Assembly: GCF_002079055.1 (NCBI RefSeq)
Contig: NC_047489.1
Span: 1 to 64,000, forward strand
Direction of reading: 5' to 3'
DNA from: Saccharomyces paradoxus
Lineage: Eukaryota; Ascomycota; Saccharomycetes; Saccharomycetales; Saccharomycetaceae
DNA length: 64,000 nt
Translations under genes and position numbers: made by a program
Shown: positions 27,089-38,050 of the stretch, one piece after another
Layout: every line of letters starts with the position of its first letter
Numbering within the stretch: position 1 is the first letter of the stretch
Notes under the pieces: generated by a model
The model's input: the letters and a program-made list of their open reading frames with translations, nothing else
Told to the model about the DNA's origin: nothing
The model's database searches: none

Positions 27089-30000
27089 ATACTCCACATT
27101 TTCATCTTATACCACCTCTTGTAATACACATGTACATATAATATACTACTTTAAATGTCTTGTAATTATGTGGCACACGCATACGGATCTGGTGTAATAT
27201 TCGACCCTCAAATAATACGCATCGAGGCTCATATCATGCAAAGTTACCCTGGCGGCTATGTCACAGCACCACAGGCATCACTTACCGCAGCGCTTCTTGT
27301 CCTTCTTCATTTACCCATAATACTCATTCAGACTCATATCATACTATTACGAATTCATTATACACCCTCAAAAAACCATATCCCCGTATGTAGGAAATAG
27401 ACAATCCGCCAGCCTGATAATATACGCACCCTCTTGCTTTGATACTATGTACGCCGACTTTATACATATGCGACGCTAAATACAACCAATAGCATTTAAG
27501 CGGACTACATAATGTGAGCAGTTCACCTTATGCTTCATTTTTTTTGTGGGGAGTTCAACATTGTTTACCTATCTCCATGGATGTCTTCTCAATCACATTT
27601 TTTATATTTTTTCGCAAATTTTTTACATTGCACATATATTCTTCAGTTGTGAAATAAACGATAATGTTTGCACTTGAACTCTATTGCCACAATTTGAGAA
27701 CCAAGTCACTCCATCCGTGACGTATACTAAAGTACCCGGACCCTGTTTCGTCGAATTCAAAACCACTCTTTGAAGAAACAAGGTCTCTTCACCACTTCTT
27801 TTACGTATACAAGTGCCTGTCAAAGAATTGTGATGCGACCTTACTTTTCTTTTTTACTATTGGCGAATATGATATATATTGTACCCAATTTCCTTATTCT
27901 CAAGGTTCTTTGAGAGAGTTAGCCCAAGCTGTTTTGAAGTGTACCAACGAATCCCAGGTTAACTTTACCTTGGACGTCTACCGCGATGCATTCGGTGTGG
28001 CATAAAACTTTTCTCTCCACGAGCAGGAGAGGATTGTTTTACCTTATTTGGTAATCCCCCAGCCACACGTTTATTTGGAAGAAACTTAGCATTATTGTTC
28101 CAGCATCATGCACCGGAACAGTAATATGCCATTACTAATGGTATTCTCATAGACATTAAATGATTCAATACTTCTTCGGTAGCTAAGTCAATGCCTCTTT
28201 GTATATTGTATGCTATATGTATAAAGTGATCCCGTAATCAGACTACCCAGCAATTAGTAGTGCATTTTAGAGCTAAATATATATTTCTTCTGTGATACTT
28301 TAACTTGAGAATCCTTAATAAGGAGTATCAATGGTCCAGAAGATGTTTGATAGAAAAATAAAAACTTTTAAAAACATATACTGTCATTAGGAGCACATAG
28401 GTTCACCATAATTATACAACGTTATATGGGTATTGAAATTACAAAACCTCTCATTCCATAATTCTTAAGTTATGGAGCAATGTTAACGTAGTGACCAAGA
28501 CGTAAAAGTTTATTTCATTCTTTTCTTAATGTTTAAGAAACTTCTATTTACACCACAAACATAAAAAGGATACAATAGGTAATGAGAAGTATTTTCGGTA
28601 TACGGCATATATCAGGTTCGATATTGTGAATGGCTTGAATCTGAATAATTCAAAACATATACTATCAAGCAATATTATACTTGTTGTTTCATCAAGAGGG
28701 GATTCTACTTTTATTTGCTTTGAGGCCCAGTATCTTAACTTCACTTATGTTATACTGTCTCTTAGTTGATAAACTGAATATTATATTTGTTATCTCGTTT
28801 CCAGATCAGCAGCTATATTGATCTTGCTTGCATTCAGTGCGTGCGAGGCACTGTCTTTAACACTCATGCTCCTTGTTCACCATAGGCTGTTATCCGTTTG
28901 TTCTTACTGAGGGAACTGCAATTGATCATTTATGAAACCTTTTAGTGAAATATTAGACACTATTAAAAATTACTTATAGGCATGATACGTCAATTACCAT
29001 TCTTGGTTCCCGCAATTTTGAATCTGTTTATGTAGTCTGATATTTCGGGTTAGCGTTGTATACTTCTCTTGAGTAATGCATTATCCGCAGCGCCACTCCT
29101 ACCATATTCATGTGTGAGTATATTTTGCATCTTTTACATATAATATAACGGCCTCGAGGCTATTAGAGAGAACACAAGGTTTCGAGGGTTAACTTCATCA
29201 TCGGAATTAAGATCGCATACACTAATTAACCCTCAGTGTCGGAGGCGCACGATTCATGGGCTGGGACGGTCCTAACCAAAGTCCTGCTGGAATATTGGTG
29301 AAATGCCTCGAAGGATTAGTAAGGTCAACATCAGGGAAGGAACTATTATTGACCGAAGTGGCGGCTAGGTTAAAGAATCTAGCAGTCGATGCAACAAGGG
29401 TTATCAAGAACATTCGATTGGGTGCGTTAGATAAGTTGAATACAATAGCAATTTTAGAAGTTTGCTGCAAGTTTGGTGGGATAGTTTATGCCTATAATAT
29501 ACAAGTGCCAACTCAATGTTCAGTTAGTAGATTTACCGCTTGAATATGTGTGCGCCCGTAGACCGTGGGGACGATTGTTTACTCCGAGACAAAATGCGAT
29601 CTCAATGCAGGCACGAAAAACAGTTTTATATGCGCATGCCACCTAAATCTTTTTTGCGGTGCCTCAGATCTCTCGCATGATAAAAGCATAATATCATTGC
29701 CCCACACAGTCGAGTGGCATTGGAAAAGCCATTGCTCTTTCATAACTTATTATATTACTATCCTTCTACGGCTCTATTCGGGGCATATTTGAAGATTATC
29801 TCGGTTTAAACCAAATGTAGAAATGGCGCTGTAAGTACATATTTTGCTGACTTTTGTTTTCAAAATCAACATTGCATATTACATTCACACTACACAATAT
29901 ATCACTCAGTCGCAGCAACAACACGACCATATCAGAACACATAGCACAATTGTTCGCCTACCATGATATACAGTGGCACACACCTTGAGAGATGCTACCT

Positions 30001-30328
30001 TATGACGCCTTTACTAGGAAACCAATGATCTTTTTCTTTCCTTTCTTTTCGACATTAACATAATTATCACCGTTCACCCAGAGAACGCATGTCTAATACT
30101 ATTTATTGCAGAATAACACCTTCCACGCTTCCATTACTGACGTTACCTTTGGACTGACGCTTCCAAGAAGAAAAAAAAAAGACAAGCAGCTCTATACGCC
30201 ATAAATTAAAATACATGCCTATCGAAGATGTTTATTTTATCGAGAAAAATAAAAATATATATGAGTCGTTTTCTTTCTGTTATTCATTTTCTTTTAATTT
30301 TTTTTTTCTTTTTCCACCAGCTTGAGAA
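27089..30328. other. Subtelomeric spacer, unit 3; no gene supported
   Basis: Third copy of the spacer described at 3580-6822. It holds the same X-like start and unassigned short frames (for example 29256-29543), with nothing further supported. Confidence 0.5.
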
Positions 30329-32176
30329 TCAGCCCTCTACTTCCTTATTACTTCGACTACGTTTAAAAAGCGCTTTGATTTGAGAGAAAATGTTATCCTG
30401 ATCAGGCAAGACAACCAAACCATCTTCAGTGAACTCTTCATGCGTAGCCTTGTCTATTAGTTCCGGGTCTCTCATGAATAATGTAAACACAAAGAACGGT
30501 ACGGTGCATATCAAACCAACTGTCATCATTATACGTTGAACATATTTGTACGATTCACCCACAGCATTTCTTTCAGGTGAACCCCATGGATATTTTTTAA
30601 TGAATGTATAAGGTGATGTATATGCAGCCTCCGCCAATGTATCGTTGCCAAGATGCTTGTAGAGTTGGTTAGGCATGGTTTGTGTCCATACAGCGCCCGA
30701 AACAGACGCACCGACAGCAGCACCAACTTTTGAAAAGGTATATTGGATCCCCGTTACTACAGCCATCCTATTATGCGTAGTCATGGCCTGCAGTATGACG
30801 ATCACTGAATTGCTGCATAGGAGACCGCTCAAACCCATGATAATAGAAGCAGCGATAACACCTCCATGAGACCCAGTTCCACCTCTGTATTGGTAAAAGA
30901 GGCCCATGCATACCATCCATGCAGCACAACCTCCGATTACAGAAAGTTTCAGTTTCCTCGTCTTTGCCACTAACAAGCTGTAGAATGGAGACGCAGTTGC
31001 AGCTACAAAATCAGGCATATTTACTATCCGAGCTGCGGAAGTGGATGATTCTTTCATAGATACAAGCAAAACTGGATACAAATAGTCACATGAAATGAAA
31101 AAAGTGAAAAAGTTAAAGAAGGTAACGCCAAGGGGCGCCCAAATTCCTCGATCACTTAGTAATTTGAACGGCAGAAGAGGAGCTCTGGCAAACTTTGCTT
31201 CCCAAAATACAAAAATGACAAATAAACAGCCACCTACGACTAAGGTGCCAATTATTTTTGGATTCTGCCATTTTTGCGATACTTCATTGGCTAATGTCAA
31301 CGGAACAAGTACGCACCCTAGGGACACAGTTATTAGTACTATGCCGACGACGTCTAGCTTCCAAAATAGAAACATCAAATTTCGAAATAATCCACTGATT
31401 TTTTCCTTTCTAGCCTGTTCTTTAAGAGACCTCAACTCAGGGGTTTTCGAAGATTTGTATGTCATATAAAGGATAAGAAACATAATTGGTAAAGCAGACA
31501 ATGGGTAAATAAAAGCCCACATCGCAATATTCCAGGACCAATTTTTTTCAGGATTTGCAGCAGTGATGATACTACCTGAAATCCATGGTATTATAATGTA
31601 CGGCCAATATGAGGTATACTGGTAAAACATTCTCCACTTCAAGGATGAGAAATCGGAAAGTATTAGGATCAGGAGCAAATTAACGCCGACGTATCCACAG
31701 TTATAAAAAACTGACCCTATTGCATACATGGTAAGAGAGGTCGCCTGTGATTGGATGATAGTTCCCATTATATGAAAAATAGTTGCAATGGAAAAGAGCT
31801 TTAGTCTTCCGAAGTAGTCAGAGAGTCTAGAGAATACAACTTGGGATCCGACACTTACAACAGCATTAACAACTTGGACAGTTGAAAGTAAGGAGTGTTC
31901 TGAATATGAGTTCGTGGCATAGCCCGTATAGGTTGATCGAAGTGTGTAGTCTAAACTAAGGCCTATTCCACATAAAAAAGAGGTAATTATCAGTAGAATT
32001 TTATATTTCAAGGAATCAAACTGAGCAGATATTATTTCGTTTTCTTTGAGCTTAAAGAAGGTGGAAGTTATAGAGTATGTGTCATCATTTGTATGCTTTT
32101 CTCGCTCAGTAACCTCATAGAACTGCCTAGTTTCACATTTTTTATCATTAGATGAGCTGATAACACCAGAACTCAT
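30329..32176 (-). CDS. GEX1: GEX1 copy 3: glutathione/proton exchanger, MFS
   Basis: An uninterrupted 615-residue frame that looks identical to copy 1: hydrophilic N-terminus, then an MFS multi-helix domain from about residue 58 to 570, then a charged C-terminal tail ending in SRSNKEVEG. The predicted role is proton-coupled export of glutathione. It is the copy nearest HML and the most centromere-proximal of the array. Its upstream region runs 498 bp to the whole Ty5 copy 4, whose LTR promoter points away from it. Confidence 0.93.
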   Translation of the reverse strand: MSSGVISSSNDKKCETRQFYEVTEREKHTNDDTYSITSTFFKLKENEIISAQFDSLKYKILLIITSFLCGIGLSLDYTLRSTYTGYATNSYSEHSLLSTVQVVNAVVSVGSQVVFSRLSDYFGRLKLFSIATIFHIMGTIIQSQATSLTMYAIGSVFYNCGYVGVNLLLILILSDFSSLKWRMFYQYTSYWPYIIIPWISGSIITAANPEKNWSWNIAMWAFIYPLSALPIMFLILYMTYKSSKTPELRSLKEQARKEKISGLFRNLMFLFWKLDVVGIVLITVSLGCVLVPLTLANEVSQKWQNPKIIGTLVVGGCLFVIFVFWEAKFARAPLLPFKLLSDRGIWAPLGVTFFNFFTFFISCDYLYPVLLVSMKESSTSAARIVNMPDFVAATASPFYSLLVAKTRKLKLSVIGGCAAWMVCMGLFYQYRGGTGSHGGVIAASIIMGLSGLLCSNSVIVILQAMTTHNRMAVVTGIQYTFSKVGAAVGASVSGAVWTQTMPNQLYKHLGNDTLAEAAYTSPYTFIKKYPWGSPERNAVGESYKYVQRIMMTVGLICTVPFFVFTLFMRDPELIDKATHEEFTEDGLVVLPDQDNIFSQIKALFKRSRSNKEVEG

Positions 32177-32674
32177 TGTGATATTTTATTTATTTAATTG
32201 ATGTTTTTTATTTTTTTTATGTAAAAAAATTCAAATTCTACGGCCACTATGTTCACTTCAAAAGACGATTTTTATATTGTTCCTCATTGATTCTACATAT
32301 CATTTTTATTCTTTTACTGTCACATTTTCACCGCCATCTTTTACTCTTTATTTTTTTTTTTTGTTGCTTCATAACTATGAGGGTATAAATTTAGTATTTT
32401 CGAGAGAAAAAAAAAAGGAAGAACCTACATCGTGACACTCCTCCCCTGGTATCTGTCCACCTGGTAACTTTAACTTTAAATTATCGTACATTTATCATCT
32501 TAACCTCCGAAAATTTCCCCTGAATCGGCTTATCCAAGACAAAGTGTGACAGAAAATAGTGGACCGCTGAAACCTTTTTTTGGGATTCAAAAAGTATAGA
32601 AATGTAGAAGTGCTTATTATGTCCATTGTTTTTTTTTGGCATTTCATGCGCACAGATTGTATTTGCGTCTGTCA
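32177..32674 (-). promoter_or_regulatory. GEX1 upstream region, unit 3
   Basis: Third copy of the GEX1 5' region, ending in TGTCA at 32670-32674, the left target duplication of Ty5 copy 4. Confidence 0.6.
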
Positions 32675-32925
32675 TGTTGAATGTGATAACCCAAAAGCAT
32701 GATATGGGTAATGTTTCAGTACTGTTTCAGAATTGTTTCAGTAATGTTTTAGACAAGGAAAACATAGAGCAGCAAACCTCCGATCCGACAGTACTTAAGA
32801 AACCATAGTTTCTGTGTACAAGAGTAGTACCTATGTAATTCTTACATTTACATAACATATAGAAAGGTCCAATAAACTTACAACATTATGACATATAAGC
32901 TAGATCGTAATTCACTACGTCAACA
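32675..32925 (+). repeat. Ty5 copy 4, 5' LTR with three pheromone-response elements
   Basis: The LTR runs TGTTG...CAACA. Three TGTTTCA motifs (reverse of the Ste12 site TGAAACA) lie at 32712-32718, 32723-32729 and 32734-32740, spaced exactly 11 bases apart. Ty5 transcription is reported to be pheromone-induced, which these sites explain. The gag-pol ATG lies inside the LTR at 32888. Confidence 0.9.
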
Positions 32926-35900
32926 GGTTATGAGCCCTGAGAGCAATGCTTCAGAGACCATAATTAATCTATCTAATCCCAACAATTATAAACAGTGGCT
33001 GTACGGTATCGAGACCGCTGCTGAATATGCTAACGAATATATGAACGAATTCGTTCATACCGGAGATATCCAATCAATGAAAAGGGATTACAATCTCAGC
33101 GCGAATGATGAAAGCTTTGTCAAAACCGTATTTAACAGTTTCCTGGTAAAGCTCTACAAGAAAACTATCGTGGGTGAAGCTGCATGTGAAATGAACTGGA
33201 TATGTGATGATTCACTTGGAAGGGTCTCTGCTTATGATATTTTCTCGCACTTCGAAGAAAACTATAATGAAGTCACTATTGGATCCAGGCTTACTCTTAT
33301 AGAGGACTTACCAAATATATCCTCCAAGCCTGTAGATGAAATCGCTTCCTTTTTGAAAACCCTATTCACAATGCTTGAAGACAATAGCGAAGAACAGGAC
33401 AAAAAGAAAAGACGCGATACCAATATCGCGTTGCTATTAATGACCTTCTTACCCGAGTTAAAGGAATCATTCCACGAGAAATTCGGTGACTCTAAAGCTC
33501 TTCAGCTGTCACAAGTCATTAGATTCTGTAAATTAAAGGCGTCATCGAATTCATTATCTTCAGTCTCAGATGCATTGGTTGCACAAGACAGAAGAAGCTA
33601 TCAAAAGAAAGGAAATAAGGGATGTATGATTTGTGGGGCTGATCATCGCTTAAGCAACTGTTCTCTGCTTAAAAGAAGAATACCAGAAGCCAGAATCTTT
33701 AAATTATATCCTAATGACAAGACGAATAGATCTTCATCTGCTAGTGTTGCGATTCCTGACTATGAAACGCAAGGCCAAACAGCAGGACAGATAACACCAA
33801 AGTCCTGGCTCTGTATGTTATCTTCGACCGTCCCAGCTACCAAATCCTCAGATTGGATTTTTGACACAGGATGTACTTCACACATGTGCCACGACCGTTC
33901 TATGTTCTCATCATTTACTAGATCCTCTAAGAAAGACTTTGTCAGAGGAGTCGGCGGTTCCATACCCATCATGGGCTCCGGGACTGTAAACATCGGCACT
34001 GTTCAATTAAATGACGTATCCTACGTCCCTGATTTACCAGTCAACCTAATATCCATTTGGAAACTATGTGCTAAATCCAACTCTTCTGTTACGTTCACAA
34101 AAGAGGGTGTCACTGTGAAATCACCTGATGACGTGATTTCTACGGCTGGGAAGTTAAACAATTATCTGTACATTTTCGATGATCTTACGCCCGTAACTAC
34201 CTTCTCTTCGCAAAATTACTTCTGCTCTAAAACATTGGATTCATCTAAAATGATAACTTCCGCAGCGTTTCATACCGTTGCAGATAAAATGTTGTCGCAA
34301 CACATTTCTCCCACTGCTCTCCCGGTAAAATGGCATGCTCGTATGGGCCATCCCGGAGCAGATATTTACAATTCCTTGGCTAGAACTCTGCGTTTTCCAA
34401 AATTTAAGACGGCTGAATACACTATTTGTCCTACCTGCTCACTAGCAAAAGGAATCATCAAAAAGGGTAAAGTCTCGCTCAAAAAATATACCCAACCTCT
34501 TCAAATGGTACAGGCTGATCTCTGTGGTGGGTTTCGCTACCAAGAGTTTCAGTCAAATAAATATTTTCTTACTATCCGTGATGCCTATAGTCGCTACTAC
34601 TCTGTAATACATTTAAAATCCAAAGCAGACGCTCCGATAAAATTCATGGAATGGATCAACGAAACCGAACAATACTTTAGCTCCCGGGGTGGATTCAAAG
34701 TCGGATCTGTTCGTACAGACAATGGTACAGAATTCGTAAATAAAAATCTTCATGCGTTTTTTAAATCTAAAGGAATAGAGCATCAGTTAACTATTCCATA
34801 TCATAGTTATCAAAATGGTGCTGTTGAACGTGCACATCGTACCATCGAAGAACGCACTCGTTGTCTCCTTATCGGGGGGCGTGTTCCTCCGTCCTTGTGG
34901 TCTGAAGCTGTTTCTTGCGCAGTCTATTTAATCAATAGGTCCCCTGTAGTGTCCAAAAATAACAGTATCCCATACTGCCGGTGGTTCAACATCCCCGCAA
35001 AAGATTTCGGTATCGCACATCTTCGAATTTTTGGATGTACAGCATACGCAACCTTACAACCTAGTCTTCGAGACGGCAAACTTGCCCCAACTGTCATATC
35101 TGGTGTTATGGTTGGCTATGACTCTAACCATCGAGGATACAGGATTTATCATCCCGAAACTGGCCGCATCTTTGTGAGCAGTCAAGTTCGATTTGACGAA
35201 CACATGTTTCCTCTTGCTGATACAGAGGCAGTTCACGTCTCTCACGACTTTGCCACTTCCGCTATTGGGGGGGTGTCCAAATATCCTGAAACAGGGTCAA
35301 CCGTCTCTGCTCCAAAGAACGACGGATCTGACTTGGCAAATTTGCCAATAACTGTTCCCAAAAATGTAAATCAACCAGCACATAAACCTAATACCAGTAA
35401 CATCTCTTCCTCTGATGATGATGAGGATATTTCAATGGAAATCGAAATGGAAAAACCTATCCCTGAGTGTAACCAAGACAACTTACCAAACTCCGGATGT
35501 CCACCAACAAGGATACAACATTCTAACTTTGAATCCTTACCAACCGTGTCTACCGAAGACGAAACTAATTCTTCTATGGAGAAAACTCCTGAAAGAGTTC
35601 CAGCGGCACTAACTTATCGAGAAATTCCAAAATCATCCGATTCAGAATATATTCCGACATGCCGAAATAGAACTAGACGTGTTAAAAGAACTAATAAGAA
35701 ACCAACGCGATCCCGCGAAATAGAAATATATGATATATCACGTCCAAACGTAATATCGAGTGACAACTTACCTGAAGTTAGAAGTGCCAAGCAAAGAAAG
35801 ACGGTGTCCAATACAAATGATACTGTAGCAAGGACAAATAGACTTCCAACCGTGCTACGAACTCTAGACTCAAACAACATTGACACGCTGCATGTTGCCA

Positions 35901-37768
35901 GTACTGGTGAAGAAGTGTCCATCGAAAGACTTTCAAGCATGGCTCTTCAGGAAGCGAAGAACAATTCCGCCAGAACTAATCAAGCTAATTCTCTTACTGA
36001 TTGGTTTCCAGTAGGCGCAATGCCGATACCTGACCAGAGGTATCTATCCGTTCACGATGGAACATATATCAGCGACTCACAAGATGTGGGTGATACTGAC
36101 CTCACTCCTGCTGTAACCAGGCTAGTTACTGAAGAGAATTCAATCGAATCTCCTCCATCGTTGGATTCATCGCCTCCAAATACCTCATTTAACGCGGCTC
36201 TAACTGCTATTATCCATAGCACAAAAAAAGGAAACCCGAAAACCTATGCCCAAGCAATGGGAAGGCCTGACTTTCAAGAATGGCACAACGCATGCCTCAA
36301 GGAACTTTCCGCGTTCAAAGATCACAATACGTACAAATTGGTGTCTCTTCCAAAGCAAAGAAGAGCTCTTGGATCGCGCTGGGTATTCACAATAAAAGAC
36401 TCCGGGACGTACAAAGCTCGCCTTGTCGCCCAAGGACATACTCAAAAGGCTGGTATTGACTATCAAGAAACTTTTGCACCAGTCATTCGATATGACTCTG
36501 TTAGATTATTTCTGGCCCTTGCTAGCTGCCTCAAACTAATAGTATATCAGATGGACGTTGACACCGCGTTTCTAAACTCAAAAATGAATGAGCCGGTATA
36601 CGTAAAACAACCACCCGGATTTATTAATGAAAGTAATCCCGACTATGTATGGGAACTATACGGCGGTATGTATGGACTCAAGCAAGCCCCATTACTATGG
36701 AACGAACATATCAACAATACTCTTCAAAAGATTGGTTTTCGTCGACATGAAGGCGAACATGGCTTATACTTTCGTTCCACATCTGATGGTCCCATCTACA
36801 TTGCCCTATACGTAGACGACTTACTTGTTGCTGCTCCCTCTCCGAAAATATATGACAGGGTTAAGCAGAAACTAACGAAGTTATACTCAATGAAGGATCT
36901 AGGTAAAGTTGACAAATTCCTCGGTCTTAACATTAATCAATTTTCAAATGGAGACATCACTCTCTCACTTCAAGACTATATTGCTAAAGCTGCATCTGAA
37001 AGCGAAATAAACATATGTAAGCCTACACAGACTCCGCTCTGTGACTCAAAGCCTCTTTTCGAAACAACTTCCCCGCACCTAAAGGACATCACTCCTTATC
37101 AGAGCATAGTTGGACAGCTTCTCTTTTGTGCAAATACTGGTCGTCCTGACATATCTTATCCGGTCTCACTACTCTCCAGGTTTCTTCGCGAACCTCGCGC
37201 AATCCATTTGGAGTCTGCTCGACGAGTTCTACGGTACCTATATACCACCAGAAGTATGTGTCTCAAGTATCGTTCTGGATCTCTGTTGGCACTAACTGTA
37301 TATTGTGATGCATCTCATGGAGCAATTCACGATCTCCCACACTCTACTGGGGGGTACGTGACTCTACTTGCTGGTGCTCCAGTTACGTGGTCATCAAAGA
37401 AACTCAAGGGTGTGATTCCTGTATCATCTACTGAGGCAGAATACATTACTGCAAGTGAAACTGTCATGGAGATAGAATGGATTCAAAACTTGTTTGAACA
37501 CTTAGGCCAGCCACTTATCTCATCAACATTATACGTAGATAATGAACCTGCTATAAAACTATCTAAACATCCTGTATTTCACACGAGAACAAAACACATT
37601 GCCTTGAGATATCACAAGCTAAGAAGTGCAGTGGCAGCAGGCATAATTACCATAGAGCATGTTATTACAAAGAGACAAGTTGCTGACATATTTACAAAAA
37701 TCCTTCCAGCAGAATCATTCAAAGCACATAGGGCTGTCATGGTGAGGGAACCAGAAACTGCAAAATAA
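32888..37768 (+). CDS. Ty5 gag-pol polyprotein, copy 4
   Basis: A single frame of 1626 residues, the length I recall for Ty5 of S. paradoxus. Unlike Ty1 to Ty4, Ty5 encodes gag and pol in one frame. It starts inside the 5' LTR. Order of parts: gag; a CCHC-like knuckle from C246; aspartic protease DTG (D326); integrase zinc-binding region (H483 onward, CPTC); integrase core with RTDNGTEF; the integrase targeting motif LDSSPPNTS beginning at L1092; reverse transcriptase with YVDD (Y1308); and RNase H with YCDAS and STEAEY. The targeting motif is known to bind Sir4 and direct Ty5 to silent chromatin, which fits its place between an X element and HML. Confidence 0.95.
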   Translation: MTYKLDRNSLRQQVMSPESNASETIINLSNPNNYKQWLYGIETAAEYANEYMNEFVHTGDIQSMKRDYNLSANDESFVKTVFNSFLVKLYKKTIVGEAACEMNWICDDSLGRVSAYDIFSHFEENYNEVTIGSRLTLIEDLPNISSKPVDEIASFLKTLFTMLEDNSEEQDKKKRRDTNIALLLMTFLPELKESFHEKFGDSKALQLSQVIRFCKLKASSNSLSSVSDALVAQDRRSYQKKGNKGCMICGADHRLSNCSLLKRRIPEARIFKLYPNDKTNRSSSASVAIPDYETQGQTAGQITPKSWLCMLSSTVPATKSSDWIFDTGCTSHMCHDRSMFSSFTRSSKKDFVRGVGGSIPIMGSGTVNIGTVQLNDVSYVPDLPVNLISIWKLCAKSNSSVTFTKEGVTVKSPDDVISTAGKLNNYLYIFDDLTPVTTFSSQNYFCSKTLDSSKMITSAAFHTVADKMLSQHISPTALPVKWHARMGHPGADIYNSLARTLRFPKFKTAEYTICPTCSLAKGIIKKGKVSLKKYTQPLQMVQADLCGGFRYQEFQSNKYFLTIRDAYSRYYSVIHLKSKADAPIKFMEWINETEQYFSSRGGFKVGSVRTDNGTEFVNKNLHAFFKSKGIEHQLTIPYHSYQNGAVERAHRTIEERTRCLLIGGRVPPSLWSEAVSCAVYLINRSPVVSKNNSIPYCRWFNIPAKDFGIAHLRIFGCTAYATLQPSLRDGKLAPTVISGVMVGYDSNHRGYRIYHPETGRIFVSSQVRFDEHMFPLADTEAVHVSHDFATSAIGGVSKYPETGSTVSAPKNDGSDLANLPITVPKNVNQPAHKPNTSNISSSDDDEDISMEIEMEKPIPECNQDNLPNSGCPPTRIQHSNFESLPTVSTEDETNSSMEKTPERVPAALTYREIPKSSDSEYIPTCRNRTRRVKRTNKKPTRSREIEIYDISRPNVISSDNLPEVRSAKQRKTVSNTNDTVARTNRLPTVLRTLDSNNIDTLHVASTGEEVSIERLSSMALQEAKNNSARTNQANSLTDWFPVGAMPIPDQRYLSVHDGTYISDSQDVGDTDLTPAVTRLVTEENSIESPPSLDSSPPNTSFNAALTAIIHSTKKGNPKTYAQAMGRPDFQEWHNACLKELSAFKDHNTYKLVSLPKQRRALGSRWVFTIKDSGTYKARLVAQGHTQKAGIDYQETFAPVIRYDSVRLFLALASCLKLIVYQMDVDTAFLNSKMNEPVYVKQPPGFINESNPDYVWELYGGMYGLKQAPLLWNEHINNTLQKIGFRRHEGEHGLYFRSTSDGPIYIALYVDDLLVAAPSPKIYDRVKQKLTKLYSMKDLGKVDKFLGLNINQFSNGDITLSLQDYIAKAASESEINICKPTQTPLCDSKPLFETTSPHLKDITPYQSIVGQLLFCANTGRPDISYPVSLLSRFLREPRAIHLESARRVLRYLYTTRSMCLKYRSGSLLALTVYCDASHGAIHDLPHSTGGYVTLLAGAPVTWSSKKLKGVIPVSSTEAEYITASETVMEIEWIQNLFEHLGQPLISSTLYVDNEPAIKLSKHPVFHTRTKHIALRYHKLRSAVAAGIITIEHVITKRQVADIFTKILPAESFKAHRAVMVREPETAK
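32926..32939 (+). other. Ty5 primer-binding site (half-tRNA type)
   Basis: GGTTATGAGCCCTG directly follows the 5' LTR and is complementary to the anticodon stem-loop (CAGGGCUCAUAACC) of yeast initiator methionine tRNA. This is the half-tRNA priming known for Ty5, rather than priming from the tRNA 3' end. Confidence 0.9.
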
Positions 37769-37799
37769 CCACTCTCATGCGTATTCAGTTATGGGGGGA

Positions 37800-38050
37800 T
37801 GTTGAATGTGATAACCCAAAAGCATGATATGGGTAATGTTTCAGTACTGTTTCAGAATTGTTTCAGTAATGTTTTAGACAAGGAAAACATAGAGCAGCAA
37901 ACCTCCGATCCGACAGTACTTAAGAAACCATAGTTTCTGTGTACAAGAGTAGTACCTATGTAATTCTTACATTTACATAACATATAGAAAGGTCCAATAA
38001 ACTTACAACATTATGACATATAAGCTAGATCGTAATTCACTACGTCAACA
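37800..38050 (+). repeat. Ty5 copy 4, 3' LTR
   Basis: 251 bp, preceded by a GGGGGGA polypurine tract and identical by eye to the 5' LTR of the same element. It is followed by the 5-bp duplication TGTCA. Confidence 0.95.

Larger units (their letters stand above)
1..32674 (+). repeat. Tandem array of ~11.75-kb Ty5-X-GEX1 units
   Basis: The same order of parts (Ty5, core X, inverted Ty5 LTR, spacer, GEX1 on minus, GEX1 upstream region) repeats head to tail. Complete units measured from one Ty5 5' LTR to the next are 9167-20920 and 20921-32674, each 11,754 bp; 1-9166 is a partial unit. Offsets of the same landmark between successive copies are 11754, 11752 and 11753 bases. Every difference I noticed between units was a one- or two-base length change, mostly in homopolymer runs; I saw no substitutions in the stretches compared by eye. 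The array ends on the right in a fourth Ty5, after which unique sequence begins. It continues off the left edge, so total copy number is unknown. Confidence 0.95.
32675..38050 (+). mobile_element. Ty5 LTR retrotransposon, copy 4, looks whole
   Basis: A 5,376-bp element with 5' LTR 32675-32925 and 3' LTR 37800-38050 (251 bp each, identical by eye), primer-binding site 32926-32939, one long gag-pol frame and a polypurine tract at 37793-37799. The target duplication TGTCA is present on both sides (32670-32674 and 38051-38055), so this copy keeps the flanks of an original insertion between GEX1 and VBA3. Identical LTRs and an open frame mean a very recent insertion. It is the only copy in the window that looks whole. 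Confidence 0.97.

Noticed and set aside
1-38050. Direct repeats as a CRISPR or satellite array
   Set aside because: The period is 11.75 kb and each unit is made of identifiable Ty5, X and GEX1 parts; there are no short repeat-spacer units.
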